Part shown: in pieces, positions 54,103 to 64,000 of the stretch
Position numbering within the stretch: the first letter of the stretch is position 1
Layout of the letters: each line of letters begins with the position of its first letter
Source: Isochrysis galbana
Taxonomy: Eukaryota; Haptophyta; Isochrysidales; Isochrysidaceae
DNA length: 64,000 bases
Reading direction: 5' to 3'
Assembly: GCA_018136815.1 (NCBI GenBank)
Contig: CM030938.1
Coordinates: 1-64,000, forward strand
Position numbers and translations under genes: made by a program
Notes under the pieces: generated by a model
Databases searched by the model: none
What the model saw: the letters and a program-made list of their open reading frames with translations, nothing else
What the model was told of the DNA's origin: nothing

Positions 54103-54672
54103 GTCGCCGGCGGGGCCCACGTCCGCGCTGTTACCCCGCTACCAGTCCAGGGTAGTGGGCCTGAACGCCACCCACCAAAAGATCGTATTACACTACGGCC
54201 GAGTACTTCTACGGCCCCCAACCGGTACCCCAAGATTCCCCAAGTTCCAGACAAGCCCTGCCACCTCCATCCCCCTCTTTCTCCTGCCTCCTCGCCGATT
54301 GCCCCTATTTCTCCCAATGCCGATAATTCCATCCTGATTCTCGATATCACGCACGAGTCCTCAAAACCAAGTCAACCGTCACCGCCTCTCTATCAACTCA
54401 AGCCGCTCAACCGCTATCCCACGCCACTCCCCAAGCATCAACAGTCCAAGACCTCACGGTCTGCGAAAATCCAGCCGCCGCAGGCCCAATCCAACCTTCA
54501 ATCTCTCAAATCAAATTTCGCATGTCCGAGCCACAAAACGTCTCCCGAGTACGAGTACGAGTCCAAGTCACGTTCAGAATTACCCTCTTCGTCCTACGCC
54601 ACCGCGAGCCCATCTACGAGTCTGAGCCCAGTCCAGTCATCACCGGTATCACCAGTCTCCATCGCTACGACG

Positions 54673-57600
54673 ATGGAGGCGCAGTTCTCCGGTTCCTCCC
54701 CACTTTCTTTCGAGTCCGAGTCCAAGCCTGTTTTGAGCAAACCCCGTTCTGAGCCATCCGAGTCCGAGTCCGAGTCCGAGTTTACAACGTCACCGAGTCC
54801 TACCACGCGGTCGACCGCAGGATTAACGGAGCTCCAGCCACCCACTAAGCCTCCGACGACCACTCCTTCCGCGGGAGTGTTCACCTTCGGTCCTCCACGC
54901 CCCGAGTCTGAGTCATTTGGAATCTCCGGTCACGTCCAGAATTCCAACCACACCCGAGCCCCGTTTCACGAGCCACCGCGTATCGAGTCCAAACACAAGC
55001 TGACGCCGAAGCCCTCGACGACAGCCACTGTGTCCTTGTCCAAGCCACCGTTTCGAGTCTCGCCGCAGCCGGCCTGCCACTCCAGCAAGCTGCACGCCGC
55101 CGAGCCGATCCCTTCCGTTTCCGTTCCGAGTCCGAGTCCAATTGCACAAGACAGTGCATCCCGAGCCCGCGTAATCAAGCCCGTCACCGAGTCCGAGATT
55201 ACGGCCGCACCGAGCCAACCGGTGCTGGCCACCGTGCCCCTATTGTCATCACAAGCGTCCGCTTCGTCCTCATCGACGGTTGCGACGCCAGGGGGCTTCA
55301 CCTTTGGGCCGGCCCCGTCCGTTCCCATTTCGAAAGTGAGCCCTGTTTTTGGCGTCCAGCACGCTAGGAACGACGAGTCCGAGTCCGAGCACAAATCAAC
55401 GTCACCGCGGAGTCCGCGGTCGACCACCGGCGTTCCCACGCCATCCCATCAGTCAAGAGCCATGGAGGAGCTGGCACAGCCGTCTCCTAGCCTCTCTCAA
55501 GTCGCCGAGTCTTCCGAATTCGAGTCTGAATCCGCCGTAATTTTAGCGGTCCATGCACCCGCTAGCCCGAGCCAAGTCCTCCGAAGAATGCTTCGCATTG
55601 CAGAACCTCTTCGGCCACCACCCACACCAGCCGCTGCCGCAGAGCCACCACCCTGGCCTCAGCCTTCCCCGCAGCCGGCTTCTTCGACAGCCACGTCCCT
55701 TCTTTCGCCGGCGCCGACCCCGCCGACGACAGATTGCAACGAAGTCTATGCCTGGCCCGATTCCTCTCCCGACGTGACCATGGAGAGTGACCACAACTCC
55801 CTTGCACGTCGAGGAACGGCCGCCTCCCAAACCGAGCTTCTACGCCCATTGAGCCAGCCCAACCGAGTCTCTAAGCCATGTCCTTCATGTCTCTCACCGG
55901 TGGTCTCGCGGCCGCGGCGTCCGTCGCCGCAATCCGACACCCCACTTCTCCGAGTTTCTTCGTCAATCCCGTCCTCCGAGCCTGTCTCCACGTCGTCGAT
56001 ATCCGAGTCTACTTCCATTCGTCCTACGTCGCCGCGGCCACCGGTCGCAGCCTCCAAGCACTGCCTGCCTCTCGATACCACTGCCACCGCCATCATGCGC
56101 GTGGCAGCGATCAATGCGTCCGCGATCCAGTCCTTCGATTCCTCTCGAAACAACTCCGATGTCGGCACCCGCGATGATACCCCGTCACCCGCTCTCCACG
56201 CTCTCGCCTCTCTTCGTGCACGAGCGAGCGGCTCTGCGGTGGTATTACCTCGGCACCTCACGGAGGCAGCCCAAGAGCTCCGCCGGCCGCGCAGTGGCAC
56301 CTTAGCCTCGCCTGCCGCCGCGCTACCCAAGCACTTCGATGAGCTTTGCGCTGAGCTCACGAAGACGAGTCAACAAGTCCAAGACGGGCTGACTTCTGGC
56401 TGTCACGCCCCACGAGTTCTCGTCGTTGGTGAGACTAGCGGCGTCGTCTCCTCCATGTTCCTACTCGCCGGAGCTGATGTAGCTACGTGCGATTTGTATC
56501 CTTCCGAGATTGACTACGTGCCCCACTTCCAAGGCGACGCGCTTCATGTCCAAAACCTAGGTTGGGACCTAGTCATCGCCCACCCGCCCTGCACGTACCT
56601 CTCCGCCGTCAGCAGTCAATGGCTCTCCCAAGAACCCGGACGTCGTGCCGCTCTTGAGTCGGCCGCCCGCGTCTTCAAGTCAATGGCCTCCGCCACTGCT
56701 CCGTTTGTAGCGGTTGAGAACCCTCGGATGCATGCGGAAGCTCGCCGTTTAGTCGGGGGGTTGACCCCGACCCAATTCGTCCAACCCTGGGAGCACGGCA
56801 CTGGACACCAGAAAGCCACCGGGTTGTACCTCACCAAAGGGCTGCCGCCTCTCCAGCCAACCTGCGTCGTGGATGGCCGTGAGTCGGCCATGGCTAACCT
56901 CTCTCCTTCACCGCACCGTGGCGCTCTTCGCAGCCGCACCTACGTCGGTGTAGCTGGAGCGATGGCGACCCATTGGATGCCTGTTCTTCTTCGACATTTG
57001 AGCCAACAGGGAGACCAGCCATCGACGAAGAAACTGTCCGCGTTGGAGCTACTCGCTTGCGCGCGGCGCAGCCTATCGGACCGGCCTTCCCTTAGCTCGA
57101 CTGAGGCTACCGCATACGAGCCGTGGTCGGCTCTTCATCGTTATGAGAGGGGGAGGGAATCTAGTGAAGTTTCTTCCGACCCCGTTGTTTCCCGTCCAGC
57201 TACTCCCGAGTCAGACAACCACGAAGACCAAAAAGAAACCCACGATAACCACGACAACGACACGCCACTCTACGCCTCCGAGTCTACTCTCCACGACCCA
57301 TTCTCTCCATGGACCGCCCCGCCTCCGGCACGCGCGAGCTCGCCGCGTCCGACGACGCCGACGACTCTCCGGAAGCGGCGCCAACAATGGCAATCATTCG
57401 GAGTGAACGGGGACCAGAAATGGTCCAACGTCACGCTCGAAACCGCTGACGAAATAAGAGCGCAAGCTCTAGCCGGACGAGGCGCCGACGAGGAATCCGA
57501 CCTCGCCGCTGCCGTCCGAGCGCCGATCGAGTTCGTGGAAGCCAAAGGCATCCGCGCCGAAGAGCTAGCCTCATTAGTTCGAAGACCCAAGACAGAAGCC

Positions 57601-60215
57601 CAAGCTCGTCTCGAGAAAGACTGGGAAAAGATGTCCGACCACCCGAGGCACCCCACCGACAAGAGAGGCCTGGGATACACTAGTCCCAAGCTATCACCCT
57701 GCACCGCTACCAACGAGGACGACGCCTCTAGACCCTCTGCCACAATAGCGGCAGTCGGATTACCCGAAGAGACGACGATCACCATGACGACGAATTCACC
57801 CGAGCAACCACGCTGTCGACCAACCCCGTCCCCGTCCGACACCATCGCACACGTGACCGCGCACCGACCGGATAGCGTCGTGGATACCCTACCATCTGCC
57901 TACCCAAGGCATTGCCTATATGTTCGAGACCTAGTGGTCTGCCGCTCCGGCGAGGCTACCGGCAAAGAAGGAGTTATCTTAGCCGACTCCGCTCTCACGG
58001 TCAACAGCACACTCGCTGACACCGGAGCTGGCCCGTCGGTCGTGACCACTTCCCTCTTGTCCAGCCTACCCAAAGACGCATGCGTCGAGCGGCTGCCACA
58101 AGCCGTAGTGACACCGCTTCACGGTCCGGACGGCCTGCCTCTTATCACGCGAGGCAAGGCTCGAATCGTCTTCTCCGTCGGTGGATTTCTCTTTCGTCAT
58201 ACGTTCATGGTGATTGAAGGCAACCCGATGCTGCTGCTCGGGAACGACTTCTTAGCCACGCACGCCGCTTCGATTCAGCTCGCCTCCGACAGCGCGGACG
58301 GCTCTATCACCCTCGGTGCTCCATCCACGGTGGCTCCTCTTGAGGTTAATGGCAGTCCAAGCCCCGACGCTCCGCCGATCTTTCGCGTCTCGACGTCACC
58401 GATAGCGGTGGTCCCTGTCAGCATGACTTGTGCACAGGTCTGTCCGACCTCCGCGAACCCAATCACGACTGACTTCTTCCGAGGGCCGCAGGCCACCAAA
58501 AACGACAACCAGCTAGTCACCGAGCCTCTCTTCAGCACGGCCGATGAGTTTGCCGCCAAAGCGCCGGCATCATGTGGCTCCGAGTACCTCCTATACACCC
58601 ACGAACCTATCACGATCCCGGCCTATCATCGGGCAACGTTTCACGTCCGAATTCCGCTAGCTCTTCGAGAACACGAAGACTGCGCCATGCTCGTGGACCG
58701 ACTCCCTACGCGTGAAACGATCGATAGCTCTCCTCTCGTCATTCCCCAAGTAGAGAGGTCGAACGCCGACCACACCATCGCGGTTACGGTGGTCAACACT
58801 GACCCCAAACCTCTACACCTTCCGTCGTTCCATCCTGTAGCTTCGCTACAGGTTCGATTCAAAATTCACGCTGGAACATATCGCCGCGTCGGGGCCGTTA
58901 ACTCGCCGGATGTGATTGAGTCGCTCGACGAGGACCAGCGTAAGCTCCTCGAGGCAGCCAAGATCGACCCCGAAGGCCGTCTCTCGATGCCCCAACGTGA
59001 ACAAGTTCGTCGTCTACTGGCCCGACGTATCGCTGCTTTCGCAATTGACCCGACCAACCCGAATCACACTCACGTGATGGAGGTAGAGCTACCGCTCAAC
59101 CCCGGAGCCGAAGCTCACCGCCACGCACCGTCTAGAGTTGGACGAGAGGGTGAGAAGATCATAGAGGACGAAGTTTGCAAGATGGAGTCCGCGGGCATCA
59201 TTAGGAAATCAAATTCGTCGTGGGCCTCTCGAGTCGTGCTAGTCACTAAGAAGGATGGCTCCGTACGTTTCTGCGTAGATTATCGCGACGTCAACTCCAA
59301 GATTCGTCTAGAGGACAGCCCTCTTCCCCTCACGGTAGAAGCCATCGACCGATTGTCGTCCGGCCAAGGCAACCTTGATTCTCTATTCCTTTGCACCCTG
59401 GACCTGGCATCTGGTTTCTGGGGTATACCGATCAAAGAGTCCGATAAACATATCACCGCGTTCACTACTCATCGCGGCAAGTACGAGTTCAATTACTTGC
59501 CTTTTGGTGTTCAATCCGGTCCCTCGTATATGTGCCGCCTCATGGACGCCGTTCTCGGTGGGCTGGCATGGGAGATTTGTATGCCATACTTGGATGATGT
59601 CGGCGCCTGATCGACAGGCGTAGGTGACTCGCTGCAGGCCAGGGAAGAGTCGTCATTCCAACAAATGTTACACCGTCTTGATCTTGTCTTGGAACGTCTC
59701 ATCTGGGCGGGCCTCACTTGCAAGATGTCGAAATGCGTTTTCTTTGCCACCTCGGCTGAATATCTCGGCCACGTTGTTTCGCGTGAAGGTCTTCGGATGG
59801 ATCCCAAGAAAGTGGAAGCCGTCTCGAAAATCGACCCTACCCAAATCAACTCTATCGAAGCCGTCCGTTCTTTCCTTGGACTGTGCTCGTACTACCGCCG
59901 TTTTATACGCCGTTTTGCGATCCATGCAGCGCCGTTAACCGCTCTCACGCGGAAAGGGTGCGATGTCCCGGTCGAGTCGCAAACAGAAGCCTGTCGCCAG
60001 GCTATCGAAGATCTCAAGCAAGCTATCTGTGAAGAACCCGTACTCGCACCTCCTCGAGACGACCGTCCTTTCCTCGTTAAGACCGACGGTGCTAGCAAGC
60101 TCGGCATCGCCGGCGTCCTTGCTCAGAAAGACGACGAAGGGAGAGAGCGCGTTGTTGCATACTACGGTCGTAGTTTGAGTCCGGCTGAGCGCCATTGGAC
60201 AGTTACTGAAATCGA
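54673..60215 (+). CDS. pol: Ty3/gypsy Pol region with an embedded cytosine-methyltransferase-like domain
   Basis: Counting from the ATG at 54673: residues 1-570 Ser/Pro/Glu-rich and disordered; 577-776 a Rossmann methyltransferase-like domain (VLVVGETSGVVSSMFLLAGA, AHPPCTYLS at 636-644, VAVENPRMHAE at 679-689, KATGLYLTKGLPPLQPT, and SRTYVGVAGAMATHWM); 780-1090 a second linker; protease with DTGAG at 1116-1120 and MLLLGNDFL; reverse transcriptase with YLPFGVQSG and YLDD near 1640. RNase H begins (FLVKTDGASKLG) and is cut by the N run. The frame is open from the gag terminator to this ATG, so this ATG need not be the start. Broken, about one break. The methyltransferase part closely follows the pattern of a phage/bacterial family annotated as DNA cytosine methyltransferase. 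Confidence 0.85.
56398..57005 (+). other. phage-type DNA cytosine-methyltransferase-like domain within pol
   Basis: About 200 residues. The PPC triad of C5-methyltransferase motif IV (HPPCTYL) is intact, with Cys 640 as the candidate nucleophile; the ENV of motif VI is ENP (VAVENPRM). The N-terminal strand-loop (VLVVGETSG ... VATCDLYPSE) fits a SAM site, and QPWEHGTGHQKATGLYL plus the final SRTYVGVAGAMA matches the ending of phage versions. The bacterial HhaI-type target-recognition region is absent. Activity cannot be inferred. Confidence 0.75.
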
Positions 60216-60315
60216 NNNNNNNNNNNNNNNNNNNNNNNNNNNNNNNNNNNNNNNNNNNNNNNNNNNNNNNNNNNNNNNNNNNNNNNNNNNNNNNNNNNNN
60301 NNNNNNNNNNNNNNN
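60216..60315. other. assembly gap (100 N)
   Basis: Joins retroelement RNase H coding sequence to the middle of PLRG1; missing sequence must include the rest of pol and the PLRG1 5' part. Confidence 1.
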
Positions 60316-61515
60316 GTACGCCACCGGATCGGCCGATCGCACGATCAAGATTTGGGATCTGGCGTCGGGCACCCTGAAGCTTACACTGACGGGGCACATC
60401 TCGACCATCCGTGGGCTTGCTGTCTCTGAACGATCGCCATATCTCTTCTCCGCGGGAGAGGACAAGATGGTGCGGTGCTGGGATCTCGAGTACAACCGCG
60501 TAATCCGTGATTACCATGGCCACCTTTCGGGGGTCTACTGCCTCTCTCTTCACCCGACACTTGACGTGCTCTGTACAGGTACGCACCTGCCAACCCTATA
60601 TAGGCCAGGTGGAGCTGTGCCACCAAAAGAGTGGAGCTCTATGAGGATACGGGCAGGACAACATGATCATGTGGTTGCCCTTTCATTTTTGGGCTGCGCC
60701 ACTTGCCTTGGCAATTATAGACTCAACTCGCTTAATCTTTCTTTCTCATTCTCTTACAGGTGGAAGGGACTCTGTCGTGCGAGTTTGGGACATCCGAACA
60801 AAGAATAATGTGCATACGTTGACAGGGCACACTCAGACGGTTGTGGGCCTTGGAACACAGGCGCTCGAGCCACAGGTTCGTCTTCCATCCAACCCAACTC
60901 CTACTCACCGTGCATGTTCCCAGTCACACCTCCTTTTGTGCTCTGGGCGCCGGCAATTTATGTTGCCCTTGCTGCCCTCTTATCTCTCTCCTTAATGCGG
61001 AGCAGGTGATCTCAGGCTCTATGGACTCGACAATCCGGTGCTGGGACTTGGTAGCTGGGCGCGCCTCCTCCGTGCTCACCAACCACAAGAAGGCGGTTCG
61101 ATCCATCCTCATCCATCCTACTGAGTACACCTTCGCTTCAGCATCGCCCGACAACATTAAAAAGTGGAAATGCCCCGAAGGCAAATTCCTTCAAAACATC
61201 GCGGGCCACAATGCCATTATCAATACCCTTGCCATCAACCAGGACAATGTACTCGTTGCGGGTGCCGACAACGGCAAACTCCACCTCTACGACTGGAAGT
61301 CAGGATACAACTTCCAAACTCCTGAGACAATTGCTCAACCAGGATCGCTCGAGTCAGAAAGGGGCATTTTTTGCGCCGCCTTTGACAAATCAGGTTCTCG
61401 GCTCATCACTGGAGAAGCAGACAAAACGATCAAAATTTGGAAGGAGGACGCAGAAGCAACTCCCGATACACATCCCATCACGTGGGAGCCACCGAGGGAA
61501 AGGAAGCGATACTAA
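60316..61515 (+). CDS. PLRG1: pleiotropic regulator 1 (PLRG1/PRL1), WD40 part
   Basis: Partial at the 5' end (gap). Exons 60316-60578, 60760-60875 and 61006-61515, GT-AG introns, phases consistent. WD40 repeats in order: [136 protein letters not shown], ending PPRERKRY. This matches PLRG1/PRL1/Prp46 almost repeat by repeat. The protein is a core member of the Prp19/NineTeen complex in the spliceosome. The missing N-terminus would hold the non-WD extension and the first repeat. Confidence 0.95.
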
Positions 61516-62740
61516 AGGGGTGGAGAAAGACATGTAAGAGTTCTTCTTATGGAGGAGGGCACGTAAGAGTTCTTCTCACGATGGAGAGCAGTGGGCCCAT
61601 GAGTGATTGTATGAACGATGGGCTAAGGCATCGGGACGCGGGTCAGGGGAATCTGATGCTTGACCGTTTGTTGCCCTGCTAGGGCGGGACCCGCATGCTG
61701 AGCACATTTTGTTACTTTCACCAAGCTTGCACAAGGTTTATCCGTCGCATGGCCATGAGGAGGGGATTACGGCTCATTGAGTGGGCTACCATATGTATAT
61801 GTCACAAACTACTACGCTGCTAACCGCCGCTATCCCTTCCGCTGGGGTCCACATCTGACATCGCCCTTGCCCCACCCTTACTCCCCTTTTCGTCCCCCCC
61901 CGCTCGTTCCTTTTTGTTCGGTTTCGGGGGGTCGACCCATGTGCCATGTGCGCTACTTTGGGTCTGGCGTCGGGGGAGGGGGGAGGCGGGCCTTTTGGCT
62001 CGTAGTTACGGGGAGGCGCATTCCGATGCGCCTCTTTGTGGGGGCCCGGCCAAGAGGCTTCCCCCATGGGTGGGTTGTTCGGGGGGCTCGCCTCCCCGGT
62101 TGCCAGGGCGCTATCCTTGGTCGCTCAAATGGTCTTCCCTTTCATCTTTCATGCACGATTATGTGTTCAATTCCCAGTCTCCGTGCTATCGTGTTGAGTG
62201 TAAGGCTTGGCGCTAGTGTATCATTGTCTATTACGTCGAAGAGAGAAGAGAGGGCGGAAGTCGTTGAGTCGTTGACGTCTACCCCTACCCGTTTTTTTGG
62301 TTGCCGGCCCATGTCCGCCTGGGCCCTTCTGGATGCGTCGGAGGAGTTGCCAAAGTGCACTTTCAAAGTGCGCCGCTTTCACAAGAGTGGTGTACCTTGC
62401 TAACATTCTTCGTATGACTTGTTTGCTGTCGAACCACAAGCAAAGTGATGGTAGTGTAGTACTACTTATTATACTTATAATATCAATGACAATGAACATG
62501 AGCGCCGCTACTGCCACTAGCCTTGCACCAACGTGCCAAGCCATGGCGCACATGACTGCGCTAAGACCCAAACAAATTATAATTTCAAATTGATTAATTT
62601 TTATCCTAGCCCTAGCCACCCCCACCCCCACTAGCCACTAGCTAATCGGACACAACTTTTCAGTCCCAGAATCCCGCCATGCCTTACGAGCCAAGTGTCT
62701 GAGCAATACCGGGGGGAGGGGACACTGCACACTGCCCTCT
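61516..62740. other. intergenic, no gene seen
   Basis: PLRG1 3' flank with an imperfect 25-bp duplication (taagagttcttct near 61532 and 61562). Minus-strand frames at 62142-62631 show no family. Confidence 0.45.
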
Positions 62741-64000
62741 GGAGAGCCGCTCGGCTCCTGAATTGGCCGTCCCATATAAAGGCAATACAAACCAGATGGA
62801 TCCTAAACTATTTGAACGCGAGAAAGGCACTATGGAAACACGGACTAGACGCTTGGTTCTGTCGAACCGGACTAGGGAGGGGAGCTGTTCTCTCCACGAT
62901 CCCCACGAAAATGTTGACGGGAAGTATCAGGGGCAACCCGGCACTTCCAGTCTTCTGGAAAGAAGCTATTGCGAACTTCAGAAAACTCGATATACAACCC
63001 TCCTTCCTTACACGGGAGGGCGCATTATCCCAACCGATATGGCACAACCCGCACATCCCACCCCCAGGAGTGCGCGCCCCATGGGCGCGTCTATGGGAAG
63101 CCCTGCACACTAACGTAATTCACAACGTGTTCAAAGACGGCGCCTTTCTGACGCCATATAGCAAGGATGAATGCTCGGCGTATCTCGAACATCTACCCGA
63201 CACCTTTGTTCACGAGGGCCGCCCAATACACAAAAAGGAGTTTCTCGACTCATGGGACGAAATCGTTAGCCACGCAACGCGAGTGATAGGGCAATCACAA
63301 GAGCGCCCGCCCCCCGACGCAAAGGGGAAAAAGACACCCGACGACAAAGCCCCGCCTCAAGAGCCGGAGACCGAGCTACAGAACAACGAAATCAGGGTCT
63401 CCGAAGACGATAAATACATCAGCAAACTAAACAACATCTGGATGCACACGGATACCGACTACTTGGGAGAGATAGCCGGCACCGGAAAGGTAGCGAATGC
63501 GGGAGAGATCCAATACTACCACCCGCCAGCCAGATGGGAAGGCGGATTCAAAGGCCCAAGATATATGGAGTACCCCTTGGCGGACGAATACGCCATACTA
63601 AAAGGAAAAGTCGCGCTAGACGCAATATCAGTCGCAGATCTCACCAAGGCCGTGCTTAAAGCGACACGAAGCAACGCCCCGCAAGCGGCGAGAACAGCAT
63701 GGGAAAAGCGACTGAATGTCACCAAGGAAGAATGGAAACATATAGCAAGGCTATATACAATGCCACTGCTAAAACACACGGATAAACACCTCCACTTCAA
63801 ACATATCACACATAGGCGAATCGGTACCAGGAACAGATTCGCAGACGGACAGACAGACGTCTGTAGACTGTGTCGCCGACACCGGGAAAACTCGTGCCAC
63901 CTAGCGTGGTGTCCCGCGACGAAGAGAGTATTCGAAACCATAGACGCCCTCAACAACTTCACCCCCTCTCCCGGGAGATCACGCACACAAAAAACGAAAG
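62740..64000 (+). mobile_element. LINE ORF2 C-terminal half, runs off the window
   Basis: A single frame without an early ATG is open from about 62740 to the window end: HIKAIQTRWILNYLNARKAL, PVFWKEAIANFRKLDIQPSF, IWHNPHIPPPGVRAPWARLW, then a linker and HLHFKHITHRRIGTRNRFAD with the finger CRLCRRHRENSCHLAWC. This is the region after RT in plant/algal LINEs. No stop seen, so this copy may be fairly recent, but RT itself is missing on the left. Confidence 0.85.

Larger units (their letters stand above)
52330..60215 (+). mobile_element. Ty3/gypsy retrotransposon with a methyltransferase-like domain
   Basis: gag, then in the same frame after a terminator pol: a long Ser/Pro-rich spacer, a cytosine-methyltransferase-like domain (about 56398-57005), protease, reverse transcriptase and the start of RNase H, ending at the N run. 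Gag and RT are clearly related to the element at 8-17.7 kb. No LTR is seen on the left, where it abuts LINE sequence. Broken (about one break in the visible pol part) and incomplete at the right because of the gap. Age unknown without LTRs; the long open stretches suggest it is not old. Confidence 0.88.

Overview
The window reads as nuclear DNA of a GC-rich, intron-bearing photosynthetic eukaryote, most likely an alga with a complex (secondary) plastid. Evidence: spliced host genes with GT-AG introns of about 100-190 bp (DNA polymerase epsilon subunit 2, PLRG1/PRL1, a GBF1/GNOM-type ARF-GEF, a 2H phosphoesterase, a class-16-like methyltransferase, a secreted flavin amine oxidase), and a small protein with a signal peptide, then a basic stretch, then a Tat-like thylakoid-lumen signal ending in AxA. 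I cannot place it more precisely; a haptophyte- or pelagophyte-like alga would fit. Three 100-base N runs (17664-17763, 39116-39215, 60216-60315) are scaffold joins, two of them where a repeat meets a host gene.

Layout: 0.9-3.3 kb, flavin amine oxidase (-). 4.0-6.66 kb, a decayed Mutator-like transposase split by a foldback element. 6.66-7.82 kb, a 1157-bp TIR transposon. 8-17.7 kb, a Ty3/gypsy chromovirus (-). 18.5-22.8 kb, a cysteine-rich ORF (+) and a methyltransferase fused to a membrane domain (-). 23.46-27.75 kb, a 4289-bp member of the same TIR family carrying thirteen 204-bp tandem repeats. 28-30.4 kb, orphan ORFs, a Cys-rich/polyproline segment and an ankyrin remnant. 31.2-32.1 kb, 2H phosphoesterase (-). 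33.5-34.4 kb, LINE remnant. 34.9-35.5 kb, putative thylakoid lumen protein (-). 36.9-39.1 kb, ARF-GEF C-terminal part (-). 39.2-46.3 kb, two Ty1/copia copies. 46.7-50.8 kb, POLE2 (-). 51.7-52.3 kb, LINE 3' end. 52.3-60.2 kb, a second Ty3/gypsy element. 60.3-61.5 kb, PLRG1 (+). 62.7-64 kb, LINE 3' half (+).

Most notable: the second Ty3/gypsy element carries, inside its pol frame ahead of the protease, a complete phage-style cytosine-methyltransferase-like domain (PPCT and ENP motifs) that its relative in the same window lacks. Both elements share an unusual Gag C-terminal Cys/His module and a same-frame gag-stop-pol layout. The TIR family, defined by two copies with identical 17-bp termini and perfect 7-bp target duplications, has an internal minisatellite whose period is a multiple of three, which creates long but probably meaningless open frames on both strands.
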